This document shows, one piece after another, positions 1 to 5,463 of a stretch of DNA of 5,463 bases (position 1 is its first letter; each line of letters begins with the position of its first letter). The notes under the pieces are model-generated. The model was given only the letters and a program-made list of their open reading frames with translations. It did no database searches and had not been told where the DNA came from. A program made the position numbers and the translations under genes. This DNA comes from an uncultured Chthoniobacterales bacterium (GTDB lineage: Bacteria; Verrucomicrobiota; Verrucomicrobiia; Chthoniobacterales; UBA10450), in assembly GCA_955652255.1 (NCBI GenBank), contig CATPAW010000157.1, forward strand, positions 1-5,463, given 5' to 3'.

Positions 1-366
1 ATCGTTTCCCGCCGCATCGACGAATTTTCGCGTCAGCGTTGCAATCCCGCAGAGACGTTGCAAAAAATTTAGCGCGACCCGCTCCGCTTTCAGGATCGAG
101 CCAGCCAGTCCGTCAATCTCGATGATTAAATCGCCGGGATTGACGTCGGAGCCATCGGCAGAAACGATCCGAACCTGTGTGGCAGGATCGATCCTGCGAA
201 AAACTTCGGCTGCTGTTTCGGTGCCGGCCATAATTGCTTTTTCGCGCGCAATGATTCGCGCTGAAGCGTGCAAATCTGGTGGCACGAAAAACTCGGTCGT
301 GACGTCGCCTTTCCCCACGTCCTCTTGAATCGCAATGGCGATTGGATCAAACGGAGTCGGTTTCAT
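1..366 (-). CDS. nadC: Quinolinate phosphoribosyltransferase (nicotinate-nucleotide pyrophosphorylase), N-terminal part
   Basis: NadC converts quinolinate and phosphoribosyl pyrophosphate to nicotinate mononucleotide, CO2 and pyrophosphate, in the cytoplasmic de novo NAD pathway. Only the first 122 residues are visible; the reading frame stays open to the left edge, so the catalytic barrel is mostly missing. The visible part has the family's N-terminal hallmark EDVGKGDVTT (residues 15-24), the open-faced sandwich domain with AREKAIMAGTE (40-50), and the start of the barrel with ERVALNFLQRLCGIATLT (95-112). That last motif includes an arginine that binds substrate phosphate or carboxylate in the family. 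The ATG (366-364) overlaps the TGA of the upstream guanine deaminase gene as ATGA. I see no clear Shine-Dalgarno site of its own, which suggests translational coupling. The family assignment is firm; only the C-terminus is unseen. Confidence 0.95.
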   Translation of the reverse strand, partial: MKPTPFDPIAIAIQEDVGKGDVTTEFFVPPDLHASARIIAREKAIMAGTETAAEVFRRIDPATQVRIVSADGSDVNPGDLIIEIDGLAGSILKAERVALNFLQRLCGIATLTRKFVDAAGND

Positions 367-1706
367 GAAAGCGAAGCGAGGTTGGGCGCCTGATAAACGC
401 GTTTTCCGCGAACATAAGTCTCGAGGTTCGCGTGTGGACCGCCACGATAGACGCAGAGCGCGAGTATGTCTTCGGTGGACAATTCACCCAGCGCGTCGCG
501 GTCCCTGGGATAGGGAACAAGCGCGGCAAGATGGACAACAGTAAGGTCCGCTTCCTTACCGACATCGAGTGTTCCGATCATGTGGCCTTTCCCGAGGGCA
601 CGCGCGCCGCCGTGAGTGGCAAGATAAAATGTTTCGCTCGGGCGCAACGGGCGCAGGTTCGGTTCGTAAGCTCCGCGCGCCTTTTGCACGTCAATGGCGG
701 CGCGCATCACCTGCCACATGTTCAACTCGGGGCCGGCGGCCACATCGGAGCCAAGTCCAATAGGGATGCCGGCTTTTAAAAGTTGGTCGAGCTTGATCAG
801 GCCGCTACCGAGAAAAAGATTCGAAGTCGGACAATGCGCGATACTCGACTGCGCGCCCGCGATCGCCGCGATTTCCCGAGGATTCAGATGGATGCAATGT
901 CCGAGCATGGTTTTCGGCGTGAGAAGTCCGCATTTTTCATAGACGTGGGTGTAATCCCGCGCCGACATGTAGAGATGGTGCACTTTCTCGAGCTCTTCCC
1001 GATTCTCGGCCAGGTGGGTCTGAAGATAAGCGTCGAAGCGCGCCGCCATTTCGGCCGCACTCCGCATTAATTTTTCCGAGCAGGTGACAGCGAAACGCGG
1101 GCTAAAAGCATATTCGAGCCGGCCATCTTCCGCGCGATGCCATTTTCGGCAGAGACGCTCACTTTCCATTAACGATACGGAAATGACTTTCTTTGGTTGG
1201 AGCTGGCCATACGAGCCGAGGTCCATCATCATTTTGCCGAGGATGACGCGCAATCCGCTTTGCTTGGCGGCTTCGAAACCGATTTCGCAGCTATCTTCAT
1301 AGATTGCCGCATGGACCATCGCAGTGGTTGTGCCGTGGCGCGCGAGTTCGTGGAAGAATTGCGGCGCCTCGGTACGCGCTTTCGGGCCGGTGAACTCGCG
1401 TTCCACCGGAAAGATGTGCTGGCGCAGCCACGGGAGCAATTCGCTCTCGCCCCGCGCGACGGCGGAATATTGCGGCAGATGCGTATGGCAATCTATGAGC
1501 CCTGGGAAGATCGCCACCGGGCCGCGATCGATCCAGCGGACTGGTTTGGGCCGTTGCACCCGGCGAAGATCATCATAATCGCCGGCTTCGGAGATGCGCC
1601 CGTTTTCGATAATGACGGCGCCACCACGCCGGCCGCGCAGGGCGCCAAATTCCGGTGCATCGATCAGGAAACCGCGGATGCCAAACAAGGAGACGTCCTC
1701 TTCCAT
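363..1706 (-). CDS. guaD: Guanine deaminase (amidohydrolase superfamily)
   Basis: This enzyme hydrolyses guanine to xanthine and ammonia in the cytoplasm, committing guanine to breakdown or to the xanthine pool. The 447-residue length is normal for the family. Visible active-site features, in order, are the metal motif HTH at H74/H76 after PGLIDC, substrate-side R204 in FSPRFAVT, H231 with E234 in THLAEN, H270 in LGHCIHL, and D321 in GLGSD. The spacing from R204 to D321 agrees with what I recall of human guanine deaminase. The stretches YTHVYEKCGLLTPKTM and HCPTSNLFLGSG are typical of guanine deaminase rather than of cytosine or triazine deaminases. One small oddity is SDVAAG where the family usually has TDVGGG or TDVAGG. 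The ATG start is preceded by a weak GGTGG site and an in-frame stop 24 bases upstream. Its stop overlaps the nadC start. Confidence 0.93.
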   Translation of the reverse strand: MEEDVSLFGIRGFLIDAPEFGALRGRRGGAVIIENGRISEAGDYDDLRRVQRPKPVRWIDRGPVAIFPGLIDCHTHLPQYSAVARGESELLPWLRQHIFPVEREFTGPKARTEAPQFFHELARHGTTTAMVHAAIYEDSCEIGFEAAKQSGLRVILGKMMMDLGSYGQLQPKKVISVSLMESERLCRKWHRAEDGRLEYAFSPRFAVTCSEKLMRSAAEMAARFDAYLQTHLAENREELEKVHHLYMSARDYTHVYEKCGLLTPKTMLGHCIHLNPREIAAIAGAQSSIAHCPTSNLFLGSGLIKLDQLLKAGIPIGLGSDVAAGPELNMWQVMRAAIDVQKARGAYEPNLRPLRPSETFYLATHGGARALGKGHMIGTLDVGKEADLTVVHLAALVPYPRDRDALGELSTEDILALCVYRGGPHANLETYVRGKRVYQAPNLASLS

Positions 1707-1980
1707 AGACCACCGTCTAGGAAAACATCATAAGGAGAGATGGCCGGCAACCGCAACTCCGCTCACGTTGGAACGGCAAAAAAGATTCGGGCGGTGCACG
1801 CCAAGGAGAAACAACAAATACGAGAACGTGCAGCCACCCGAACCGCCTTAACCTGTTAACTTCGACACCTCAATTAAGTCCGCGTTCGAATTTTTTACGA
1901 AAAAGTAGGGTCAAATTTGGTGTAGAGGCGCGTTTCCTCATGCGCATGGAACAGATATCTGCCGCTGAGGACAGCTGCCA
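1707..1980. other. Intergenic region between guaD and the exonuclease gene, no convincing gene
   Basis: The guaD gene starts at 1706 and the exonuclease gene ends at 1981, both on the minus strand. The gap has the guaD promoter candidate at its left end. It also has a 39-codon plus-strand frame (1740-1859) with an AAGGAGAG directly before its ATG; the product would be very basic and I do not recognise it. An AT-rich stretch follows at 1889-1904 (six T, then ACG, then five A), and a 10-base palindrome CATGCGCATG lies at 1939-1948, flanked by TTCC and GGAA. Two CAGCTG copies at 1972-1977 and 1984-1989 straddle the exonuclease stop codon and could form a six-base-pair hairpin. None of the hairpins is followed by a T-tract, so no intrinsic terminator can be called. 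Confidence 0.5.
1727..1756 (-). promoter_or_regulatory. Possible sigma70-type promoter for guaD-nadC
   Basis: On the minus strand, TATGAT (1732-1727) matches the -10 consensus at five of six positions. An 18-base spacer separates it from a weak -35-like TTGCGG (1756-1751), which matches at three of six. Transcription would start near 1720, giving a leader of only about 14 bases before the guaD ATG. The -35 is poor and the host's promoter consensus is unknown, so this is a weak call. Confidence 0.3.
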
Positions 1981-2898
1981 CTACAGCTGAAGTCCAAACT
2001 CCGGCTGTTGGGATGCCGTCATTCGCGCCGCCTCATCGCGCACTTCCTGCAAAAGCGATTTAAATTCGCACTTTTCCAGGGCAGCGATCAGGCCGGGATA
2101 CTCGGGCTTGATCCGGAGATCATCGATTGCCACCGGCAATTCCAGATCGCAATCGAGCTCAACCATCTGCCGGTTCTGCAAGATCTGGTCGCGGGCATTG
2201 AGCAGCTTCTCGCGCGTGCGCTGATTTTTCACCTTGTCGATCTTGCCCAGCAAAGCTTCCAATCCACCGAATTCGCGAATCAGCGCGGCGGCGGTCTTTC
2301 GGCCGAGCCCCACGCCCGGGATGTTGTCCACCGAATCGCCGGCCAGAGCGAGAACGTCGCCGATCAGATTTGGCGGCACCTCCCATTTTGCGGTCACCTC
2401 AGCTTCGCCCAGAAGCGCAAACGTATCTTTGGACGATGCGAGATCAGCTTTGGCCGTGGTGTAAATTTTCACGCACGACCCGACAAGCTGAAACAAATCC
2501 TTATCGTTAGTCGCGAGCACGACTTCGATGCCGCGTTTGCAGGCAGCGAGCGCGTAACAACCCATCAAGTCGTCAGCCTCCGTGTTGGGCAGTGAAATGT
2601 TCCGGAAACCGAGCAGTGGAGTCAGCTTTTGGATGAAATCGAGCTGCGGAATCATCGGCTGCGGCATCTCCTTGCGTGTTTCCTTGTAGGCGGGCTGCAG
2701 TTCCATTCGCTTTTGCGGCAGACCTTCATCCCAAAAAACGGCGCCCAAATCTGGCTGCAAATGTTTGATCATCAGGCGCAGGGTTTTCGTAAATCCGAAG
2801 ATCGCGTTCGTCGGTTCGCCGCGCGAATTTGAGAGATTCTGAATCGCGAAAAAAGAGCGATAGACGTAATAATGTCCGTCGATGAGCAGTAGCTTCAC
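1981..2898 (-). CDS. Stand-alone 5'-3' exonuclease / flap endonuclease (PolI N-terminal domain type)
   Basis: Proteins of this family remove RNA primers and cut 5' flaps in replication and repair. The 305 residues cover the PIN-like 5'-3' exonuclease domain plus the helix-hairpin-helix region of DNA polymerase I, with no 3'-5' exonuclease or polymerase domain. The metal-binding acids line up with E. coli PolI: D7 (LLIDGH), D57, E107/D109/D110 (EADD), D132/D134 (NDKDL), and D188/D191 (GDSVDNIPGVG). Basic residues R14 and K72/R75 of the helical arch region are also present. Differences from PolI are one extra residue around FWDE (55-58) and TNDKD instead of TGDKD. The start is GTG (2898-2896): there is no in-frame ATG before the upstream stop at 2931-2929, and MKLLLIDG begins where family members begin. 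The C-terminus ends EFGLQL after a short polar linker. It may be a second copy or a split polA; the window cannot tell which. Confidence 0.92.
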   Translation of the reverse strand: MKLLLIDGHYYVYRSFFAIQNLSNSRGEPTNAIFGFTKTLRLMIKHLQPDLGAVFWDEGLPQKRMELQPAYKETRKEMPQPMIPQLDFIQKLTPLLGFRNISLPNTEADDLMGCYALAACKRGIEVVLATNDKDLFQLVGSCVKIYTTAKADLASSKDTFALLGEAEVTAKWEVPPNLIGDVLALAGDSVDNIPGVGLGRKTAAALIREFGGLEALLGKIDKVKNQRTREKLLNARDQILQNRQMVELDCDLELPVAIDDLRIKPEYPGLIAALEKCEFKSLLQEVRDEAARMTASQQPEFGLQL

Positions 2899-2953
2899 AG
2901 CGATATCGTAGCTAAAGCGCGCATCAATTCATCGTTTTTTCGGACGCATCAAA

Positions 2954-2983
2954 AATATAGTTTTTCTTTCGATTCACGGTTAA
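2954..2983 (-). promoter_or_regulatory. Possible promoter for the exonuclease gene
   Basis: On the minus strand, TTAACC (2983-2978, four of six -35 matches) and TATATT (2959-2954, five of six -10 matches) are separated by 18 bases. The predicted start near 2947 leaves a leader of about 50 bases before the GTG. The spacer and discriminator are AT-rich compared with surrounding coding DNA, which supports a promoter somewhere in this divergent gap. Confidence 0.35.
2956..2961 (+). promoter_or_regulatory. Possible -10 element for the GYF-domain gene
   Basis: TATAGT matches the -10 consensus at five of six positions and lies 30 bases before the ATG at 2992. It overlaps the -10 candidate of the opposite strand. 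No good -35 is visible at 16-18 bases upstream; only a run of T (2935-2940) lies there. This is a weak call supported mainly by position and local AT content. Confidence 0.25.
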
Positions 2984-2991
2984 ATCACGGA

Positions 2992-4098
2992 ATGGCCGAA
3001 GAATGGATTGTCCGCGTCCGGGGCAAAGAATATGGACCGGCCGACATTGAAACCTTGCGTGAGTGGCGGGACGAGGGTCGCCTGCTTCCTCCGAACCAGG
3101 CGCGCCGCGCCGATGTCGATCTTTGGACAACAGCGGCGGAAATTCCCGGTCTTTTCGAATCAGTCGACTTGGAAAGGCGCACGTCTGATGTGTCACTTCC
3201 TCGACGCAGCTTCGCCCAAATTTTGACCGAGACCCTTCGGATTTATCGGAAGGGATTTTTTCAATTCTTCTATCTGACCCTGCTCGTGGCGCTGCCGTCC
3301 ATTTGCGTGCAACTGAGCGGTTCCGCTTTGGGCACATCACCCGAGATGAACGCCGATTTGCGGACGCTGATTGCGGCCATGTTCACCTTTTGCATGCTCC
3401 TCCTCAGTCTGGCCGCGTGGCCCGCATTTATCGTCGGCATCCAAATCGTAACCGCTGAAATAGCGGCCGGGGGTCGTAAGGCGCGAATGTTCGCCCTTGT
3501 TCGTCAGGTGCTGAAATTCTGGCCGCGCGTCGCGTTGCTCTGCATTTTTGTTTATGGCGCTTACTTTTTTTGGACGGCGCTTCCGCTGGTAATCATCTGG
3601 ATGATCATGAGCGGGCCTCTTTCCTTGCTGTCGATCTTGCTCGTGCTCGCAGTTCTTGCTTTTCAGGTTTGGATCGTCGGACGGTTGTTCGTCAACTTCC
3701 TCTTTTGGCAGCAATTCGCTGTTCTTGCCGAATCGGACGCCGCCGGCGCATTGCGCCAAAGTAAACAACTCGCGCGCAGCGGCCGCGAGCTTCCTTGGTT
3801 TCGTCGCCCGTTCTGGCGGGGCGTTTTTCTTTTTTCAATTTGGTCGGCATTCGTGCTCGCAATCGATATCGGAACGCAGTGGTCGTCACTCCGGCATTAT
3901 TTTCAGGAGCTGACCACTTCGCAAAATCCGCAAGCTGTCCTTCAGGCGTTCGCAGCAAGCTCGAAAGCTCAACCTTTCAACCTCGCCAGCTTCATGCTCG
4001 GCGTCCTCCAAGCTTTGCTAAGGCCGCTGCTGGCAATTTCCTTTGTCCTTCTGTACTCGGACTCGCAAGCATCAAGAGCGGAAAATTTCGCGGAATAA
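2992..4098 (+). CDS. GYF_2-domain multi-pass membrane protein, function unknown
   Basis: This 368-residue protein starts with a bacterial GYF_2 domain (about residues 4-56). It has the characteristic W5, GKEYGP (11-16), the helix ETLREWRDEGRL, and the DLWTTAAEIPGLF ending. A charged linker (57-88) leads to a membrane part with about six hydrophobic segments, near 89-111, 125-156, 177-206, 209-238, 276-295 and 332-356. The stretch LAESDAAGALRQSKQLARSG (245-264) resembles the cytoplasmic loop in YciC/glycerophosphodiesterase-membrane-domain-like proteins. The GYF domain would then face the cytoplasm, as there is no signal peptide. Eukaryotic GYF domains bind proline-rich peptides; the ligand of the bacterial form is not established to my knowledge. 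The ATG gives a complete GYF domain and follows only a weak CGGA. The next gene begins 25 bases downstream on the same strand, so the two may be co-transcribed. Confidence 0.85.
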   Translation: MAEEWIVRVRGKEYGPADIETLREWRDEGRLLPPNQARRADVDLWTTAAEIPGLFESVDLERRTSDVSLPRRSFAQILTETLRIYRKGFFQFFYLTLLVALPSICVQLSGSALGTSPEMNADLRTLIAAMFTFCMLLLSLAAWPAFIVGIQIVTAEIAAGGRKARMFALVRQVLKFWPRVALLCIFVYGAYFFWTALPLVIIWMIMSGPLSLLSILLVLAVLAFQVWIVGRLFVNFLFWQQFAVLAESDAAGALRQSKQLARSGRELPWFRRPFWRGVFLFSIWSAFVLAIDIGTQWSSLRHYFQELTTSQNPQAVLQAFAASSKAQPFNLASFMLGVLQALLRPLLAISFVLLYSDSQASRAENFAE

Positions 4099-4123
4099 CT
4101 TTAGCGATTCACAACTCCATCCC

Positions 4124-4798
4124 ATGCGGCTCCAACGTTCGATTGCTTCTTCCTTTCTGGCCGTGGTCGGTAGTCTTGCGGCCGCGCACATCTCTTTCGC
4201 GACTACGAAAGGACTGAACCAAATCGTGACGCCTGACCTTCAACCCGAAGGCGATTTTTCGCTTAGCTTCCAAGCGCAAAGCGAGCGCATCGGGAATCCG
4301 TATGAGCTGCAAGCCGAGCTGGGATTAACCAAGTGGGCTGAGGTCGCCGTTTTCAAAGGTTTCCAGCCGAATGAGCTGATCTTCGGCACGGAACTCGGAC
4401 TGATTCAGCACGAGCCGTATTTGCTGTCAGCCGGTTTCGTGAACTGGTCTCCGCACAGTGATGTCGATCCTCAGCCGTTCATCGAAGCCGGTTACTACAC
4501 GGAACACCACAAGTTCATTGCCGGCGCGACACATGTCGATTATCGCAACGAAGCCATCGTCGGTTATGCCTACGATTTCAATGAAACCTGGCGCGCGCAG
4601 GTTGATTTCCAAAGCGGCTCGGGCAATTCATCCACGATTGGCGTCACCTGCAACCTGATGAGAGATTTTCAGGTCAACCCCGCGATCTACGTTACCAACG
4701 ACAGCCCACATCACGTGCTCGGTTACGTGGTTTTCACCTACACGTTCCATCTCTGGAGAGGAAAGGAAAAGCGCGCCGTTCAGGGTAAAGAAAAATAA
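4124..4798 (+). CDS. Secreted, outer-membrane-like protein of unknown function
   Basis: The 224-residue product has a clear Sec signal peptide: R3 and R5, a hydrophobic core at about 7-21, and a likely cleavage after S-F-A at residue 26. The mature part is rich in short alternating hydrophobic and polar stretches with many aromatics, such as FSLSFQAQS, WAEVAVFKGF, FIEAGYYTEHHKFIAGATHV and YVVFTYTFHLW. This pattern suggests antiparallel beta strands, possibly a small outer-membrane barrel. It ends in a basic tail (RGKEKRAVQGKEK), which is unusual because many barrels end in an aromatic residue. I do not recognise the family. The frame is open back to an ATG at 4043, but that start would overlap the previous gene and put 27 polar residues before the signal peptide, so 4124 is preferred. 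There is no obvious Shine-Dalgarno site. The close spacing after the GYF gene suggests an envelope-related operon. Confidence 0.8.
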   Translation: MRLQRSIASSFLAVVGSLAAAHISFATTKGLNQIVTPDLQPEGDFSLSFQAQSERIGNPYELQAELGLTKWAEVAVFKGFQPNELIFGTELGLIQHEPYLLSAGFVNWSPHSDVDPQPFIEAGYYTEHHKFIAGATHVDYRNEAIVGYAYDFNETWRAQVDFQSGSGNSSTIGVTCNLMRDFQVNPAIYVTNDSPHHVLGYVVFTYTFHLWRGKEKRAVQGKEK

Positions 4799-4816
4799 TT
4801 GGGGTCTTGGTAGTTT

Positions 4817-4903
4817 GGCGGTGCGAATGCCGCCGGCCATCGCGATGGCGAGGTCTCCTCTGACAGGAGCGAAGTTAGTAATGATCGGAGACGATTGTCG
4901 ATC
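4817..4903. repeat. Cluster of adjacent inverted repeats between convergent genes
   Basis: Three inverted repeats lie almost end to end. GGCGG (4817-4821) pairs with CCGCC (4830-4834). GCCATCGCGATGGC (4836-4849) is a perfect 14-base palindrome. CTCCT (4855-4859) pairs with AGGAG (4865-4869) around a five-base loop. A weaker fourth pair is GATCG (4883-4887) with CGATC (4899-4903). The cluster fills most of the gap between the stop at 4798 and the convergent stop at 4916. No T-tract follows on either strand, so it is not a standard intrinsic terminator. It could be a REP-like dispersed element, a non-canonical bidirectional terminator, or mRNA-stabilising 3' structure. Confidence 0.55.
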
Positions 4904-4915
4904 GATCTTGCGTTC

Positions 4916-5463
4916 TTAAGGGCGGTCGTGATGCCATTCTTGCCGCGCCCGCGAGACTAACGGCACAAGAGTCCTGAAAAAAGACAGGACATAGGCGAGA
5001 TAAATGGCGAACGTCAGGAGTTGGGCGGCGGCGAGCCAGACGTGACCGTTGCGAGCGGTAAAGAACTCCGGCCAGGTGCGAATGCAGATCGCGCAAGCCA
5101 GATTCAGGACGAATAGCGCCGGCACCAGCACGCCAATATTAAGCCGTTGATCGCGCGTCACCAAAGCGTACAACCGGTTGCTCGATTCTCCCGCGCTATC
5201 CTGTTCGCGGGCGCGAATGAGACGCAGATCGTAAATGAACAGCAACCAGACGATCGCTGCGTAAAACGCGCCGAGGGCGAACCACGCTCGCGGGTTGCTC
5301 AGCCGCGTGAAGAGAAGCGACTCGCCTAGTGCGCATGCGATGTAAAAGAAATTGTGTCCGAATTCCAGCGGCCAGCGGATCAGCGTGAGCGTGTGCACGA
5401 CCGATCGCGACCAGAAAATCAGGATGACAAGCAATCCGACCGCAACATAGGGCCAGAAAACGC
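4916..5463 (-). CDS. Partial multi-pass membrane protein, unknown family (N-terminus outside window)
   Basis: The frame ends with TAA at 4918-4916 and stays open to the right edge, so 181 residues of the C-terminal part are visible. There is a TTG at 5434-5432, but it falls inside a hydrophobic segment (VFWPYVAVGLLVILIFW), so it is probably not the start. Counting from the first visible residue, membrane segments lie near 3-17, 30-51, 60-80, 108-129 and 140-162. A polar loop between the third and fourth (RAREQDSAGESSNRLYALVT) and a short basic tail ending EWHHDRP complete it. No catalytic motif or recognised domain is visible, so no function is assigned. It converges on the secreted-protein gene across the hairpin cluster. 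Confidence 0.7.
   Translation of the reverse strand, partial: VFWPYVAVGLLVILIFWSRSVVHTLTLIRWPLEFGHNFFYIACALGESLLFTRLSNPRAWFALGAFYAAIVWLLFIYDLRLIRAREQDSAGESSNRLYALVTRDQRLNIGVLVPALFVLNLACAICIRTWPEFFTARNGHVWLAAAQLLTFAIYLAYVLSFFRTLVPLVSRARQEWHHDRP

Noticed and set aside
1197..1733. 178-codon plus-strand frame
   Set aside because: It is fully antisense to guanine deaminase, whose motifs are complete. The product has no recognisable domain, and long antisense frames are common in GC-rich genes.
1885..1905. T6-ACG-A5 stretch as a terminator for the exonuclease gene
   Set aside because: The stem would be only A-T pairs with a three-base loop, with no GC-rich stem before a T-tract on either strand.
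1972..1989. CAGCTG pair over the exonuclease stop as a terminator
   Set aside because: The stem is six base pairs with no T-tract following it. CAGCTG is itself a six-base palindrome that recurs by chance.
2008..2595. 195-codon plus-strand frame
   Set aside because: It is antisense to the exonuclease gene, which has every expected catalytic residue. The frame's product looks like a reverse-complement shadow.
2924..3340. 138-codon minus-strand frame
   Set aside because: It is antisense to the GYF domain and runs through the divergent promoter gap, with no recognisable domain.
3337..3768. 143-codon minus-strand frame
   Set aside because: It is antisense to the membrane region of the GYF protein. 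The highly charged product is what the complement of hydrophobic codons gives.
4043..4123. Upstream ATG extending the secreted protein by 27 residues
   Set aside because: The extension overlaps the end of the GYF gene and places a polar stretch before an otherwise ideal signal peptide. The ATG at 4124 fits better.
5432..5434. TTG as the start of the right-edge membrane protein
   Set aside because: The frame continues open and hydrophobic to the window edge, so the real start is probably outside.

Overview
The window reads as an ordinary, gene-dense stretch of a GC-rich bacterial chromosome (mid to upper 50s % GC by eye). It holds six protein genes, two of them cut by the window edges. I found no tRNA, rRNA, CRISPR array, transposase or phage gene. 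The best guess at host is a Verrucomicrobiota bacterium, possibly a soil Chthoniobacterales (Spartobacteria) relative. This rests on the bacterial GYF_2-plus-membrane protein, the weak Shine-Dalgarno sites and the style of the proteins. It is an inference without a database search, and another Gram-negative-type phylum such as Acidobacteriota is possible.

Left block (1-1706, minus strand): a guanine deaminase gene (guaD) runs leftward and overlaps by four bases (ATGA) with nadC, the quinolinate phosphoribosyltransferase gene, whose 3' part lies outside the window. The two are almost certainly co-transcribed, linking purine breakdown or salvage with de novo NAD synthesis. A possible sigma70-type promoter lies just upstream of guaD. 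A gap of about 270 bases (1707-1980) has no convincing gene.

Middle block (1981-2898, minus strand): a stand-alone 5'-3' exonuclease/flap endonuclease, equivalent to the N-terminal domain of DNA polymerase I without the polymerase. All the expected metal-binding acidic residues are present. Its extreme C-terminus resembles a sliding-clamp-binding hexapeptide, which is the most testable new idea in the window. It diverges from the next block across a short AT-rich region with overlapping -10-like elements on the two strands.

Right block (2992-4798, plus strand): a membrane protein with an N-terminal GYF_2 domain and about six membrane segments, followed 25 bases later by a signal-peptide protein with a beta-rich, outer-membrane-like sequence. 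They may form a small envelope operon of unknown function. A 117-base gap (4799-4915) containing three or four adjacent inverted repeats separates them from a convergent, partial, multi-pass membrane protein of unknown family (4916 to the right edge).

I do not see a clear undescribed multi-gene system. The points most worth a second look are the C-terminal tail of the exonuclease, the hairpin array in the convergent gap, and the GYF membrane/secreted protein pair.
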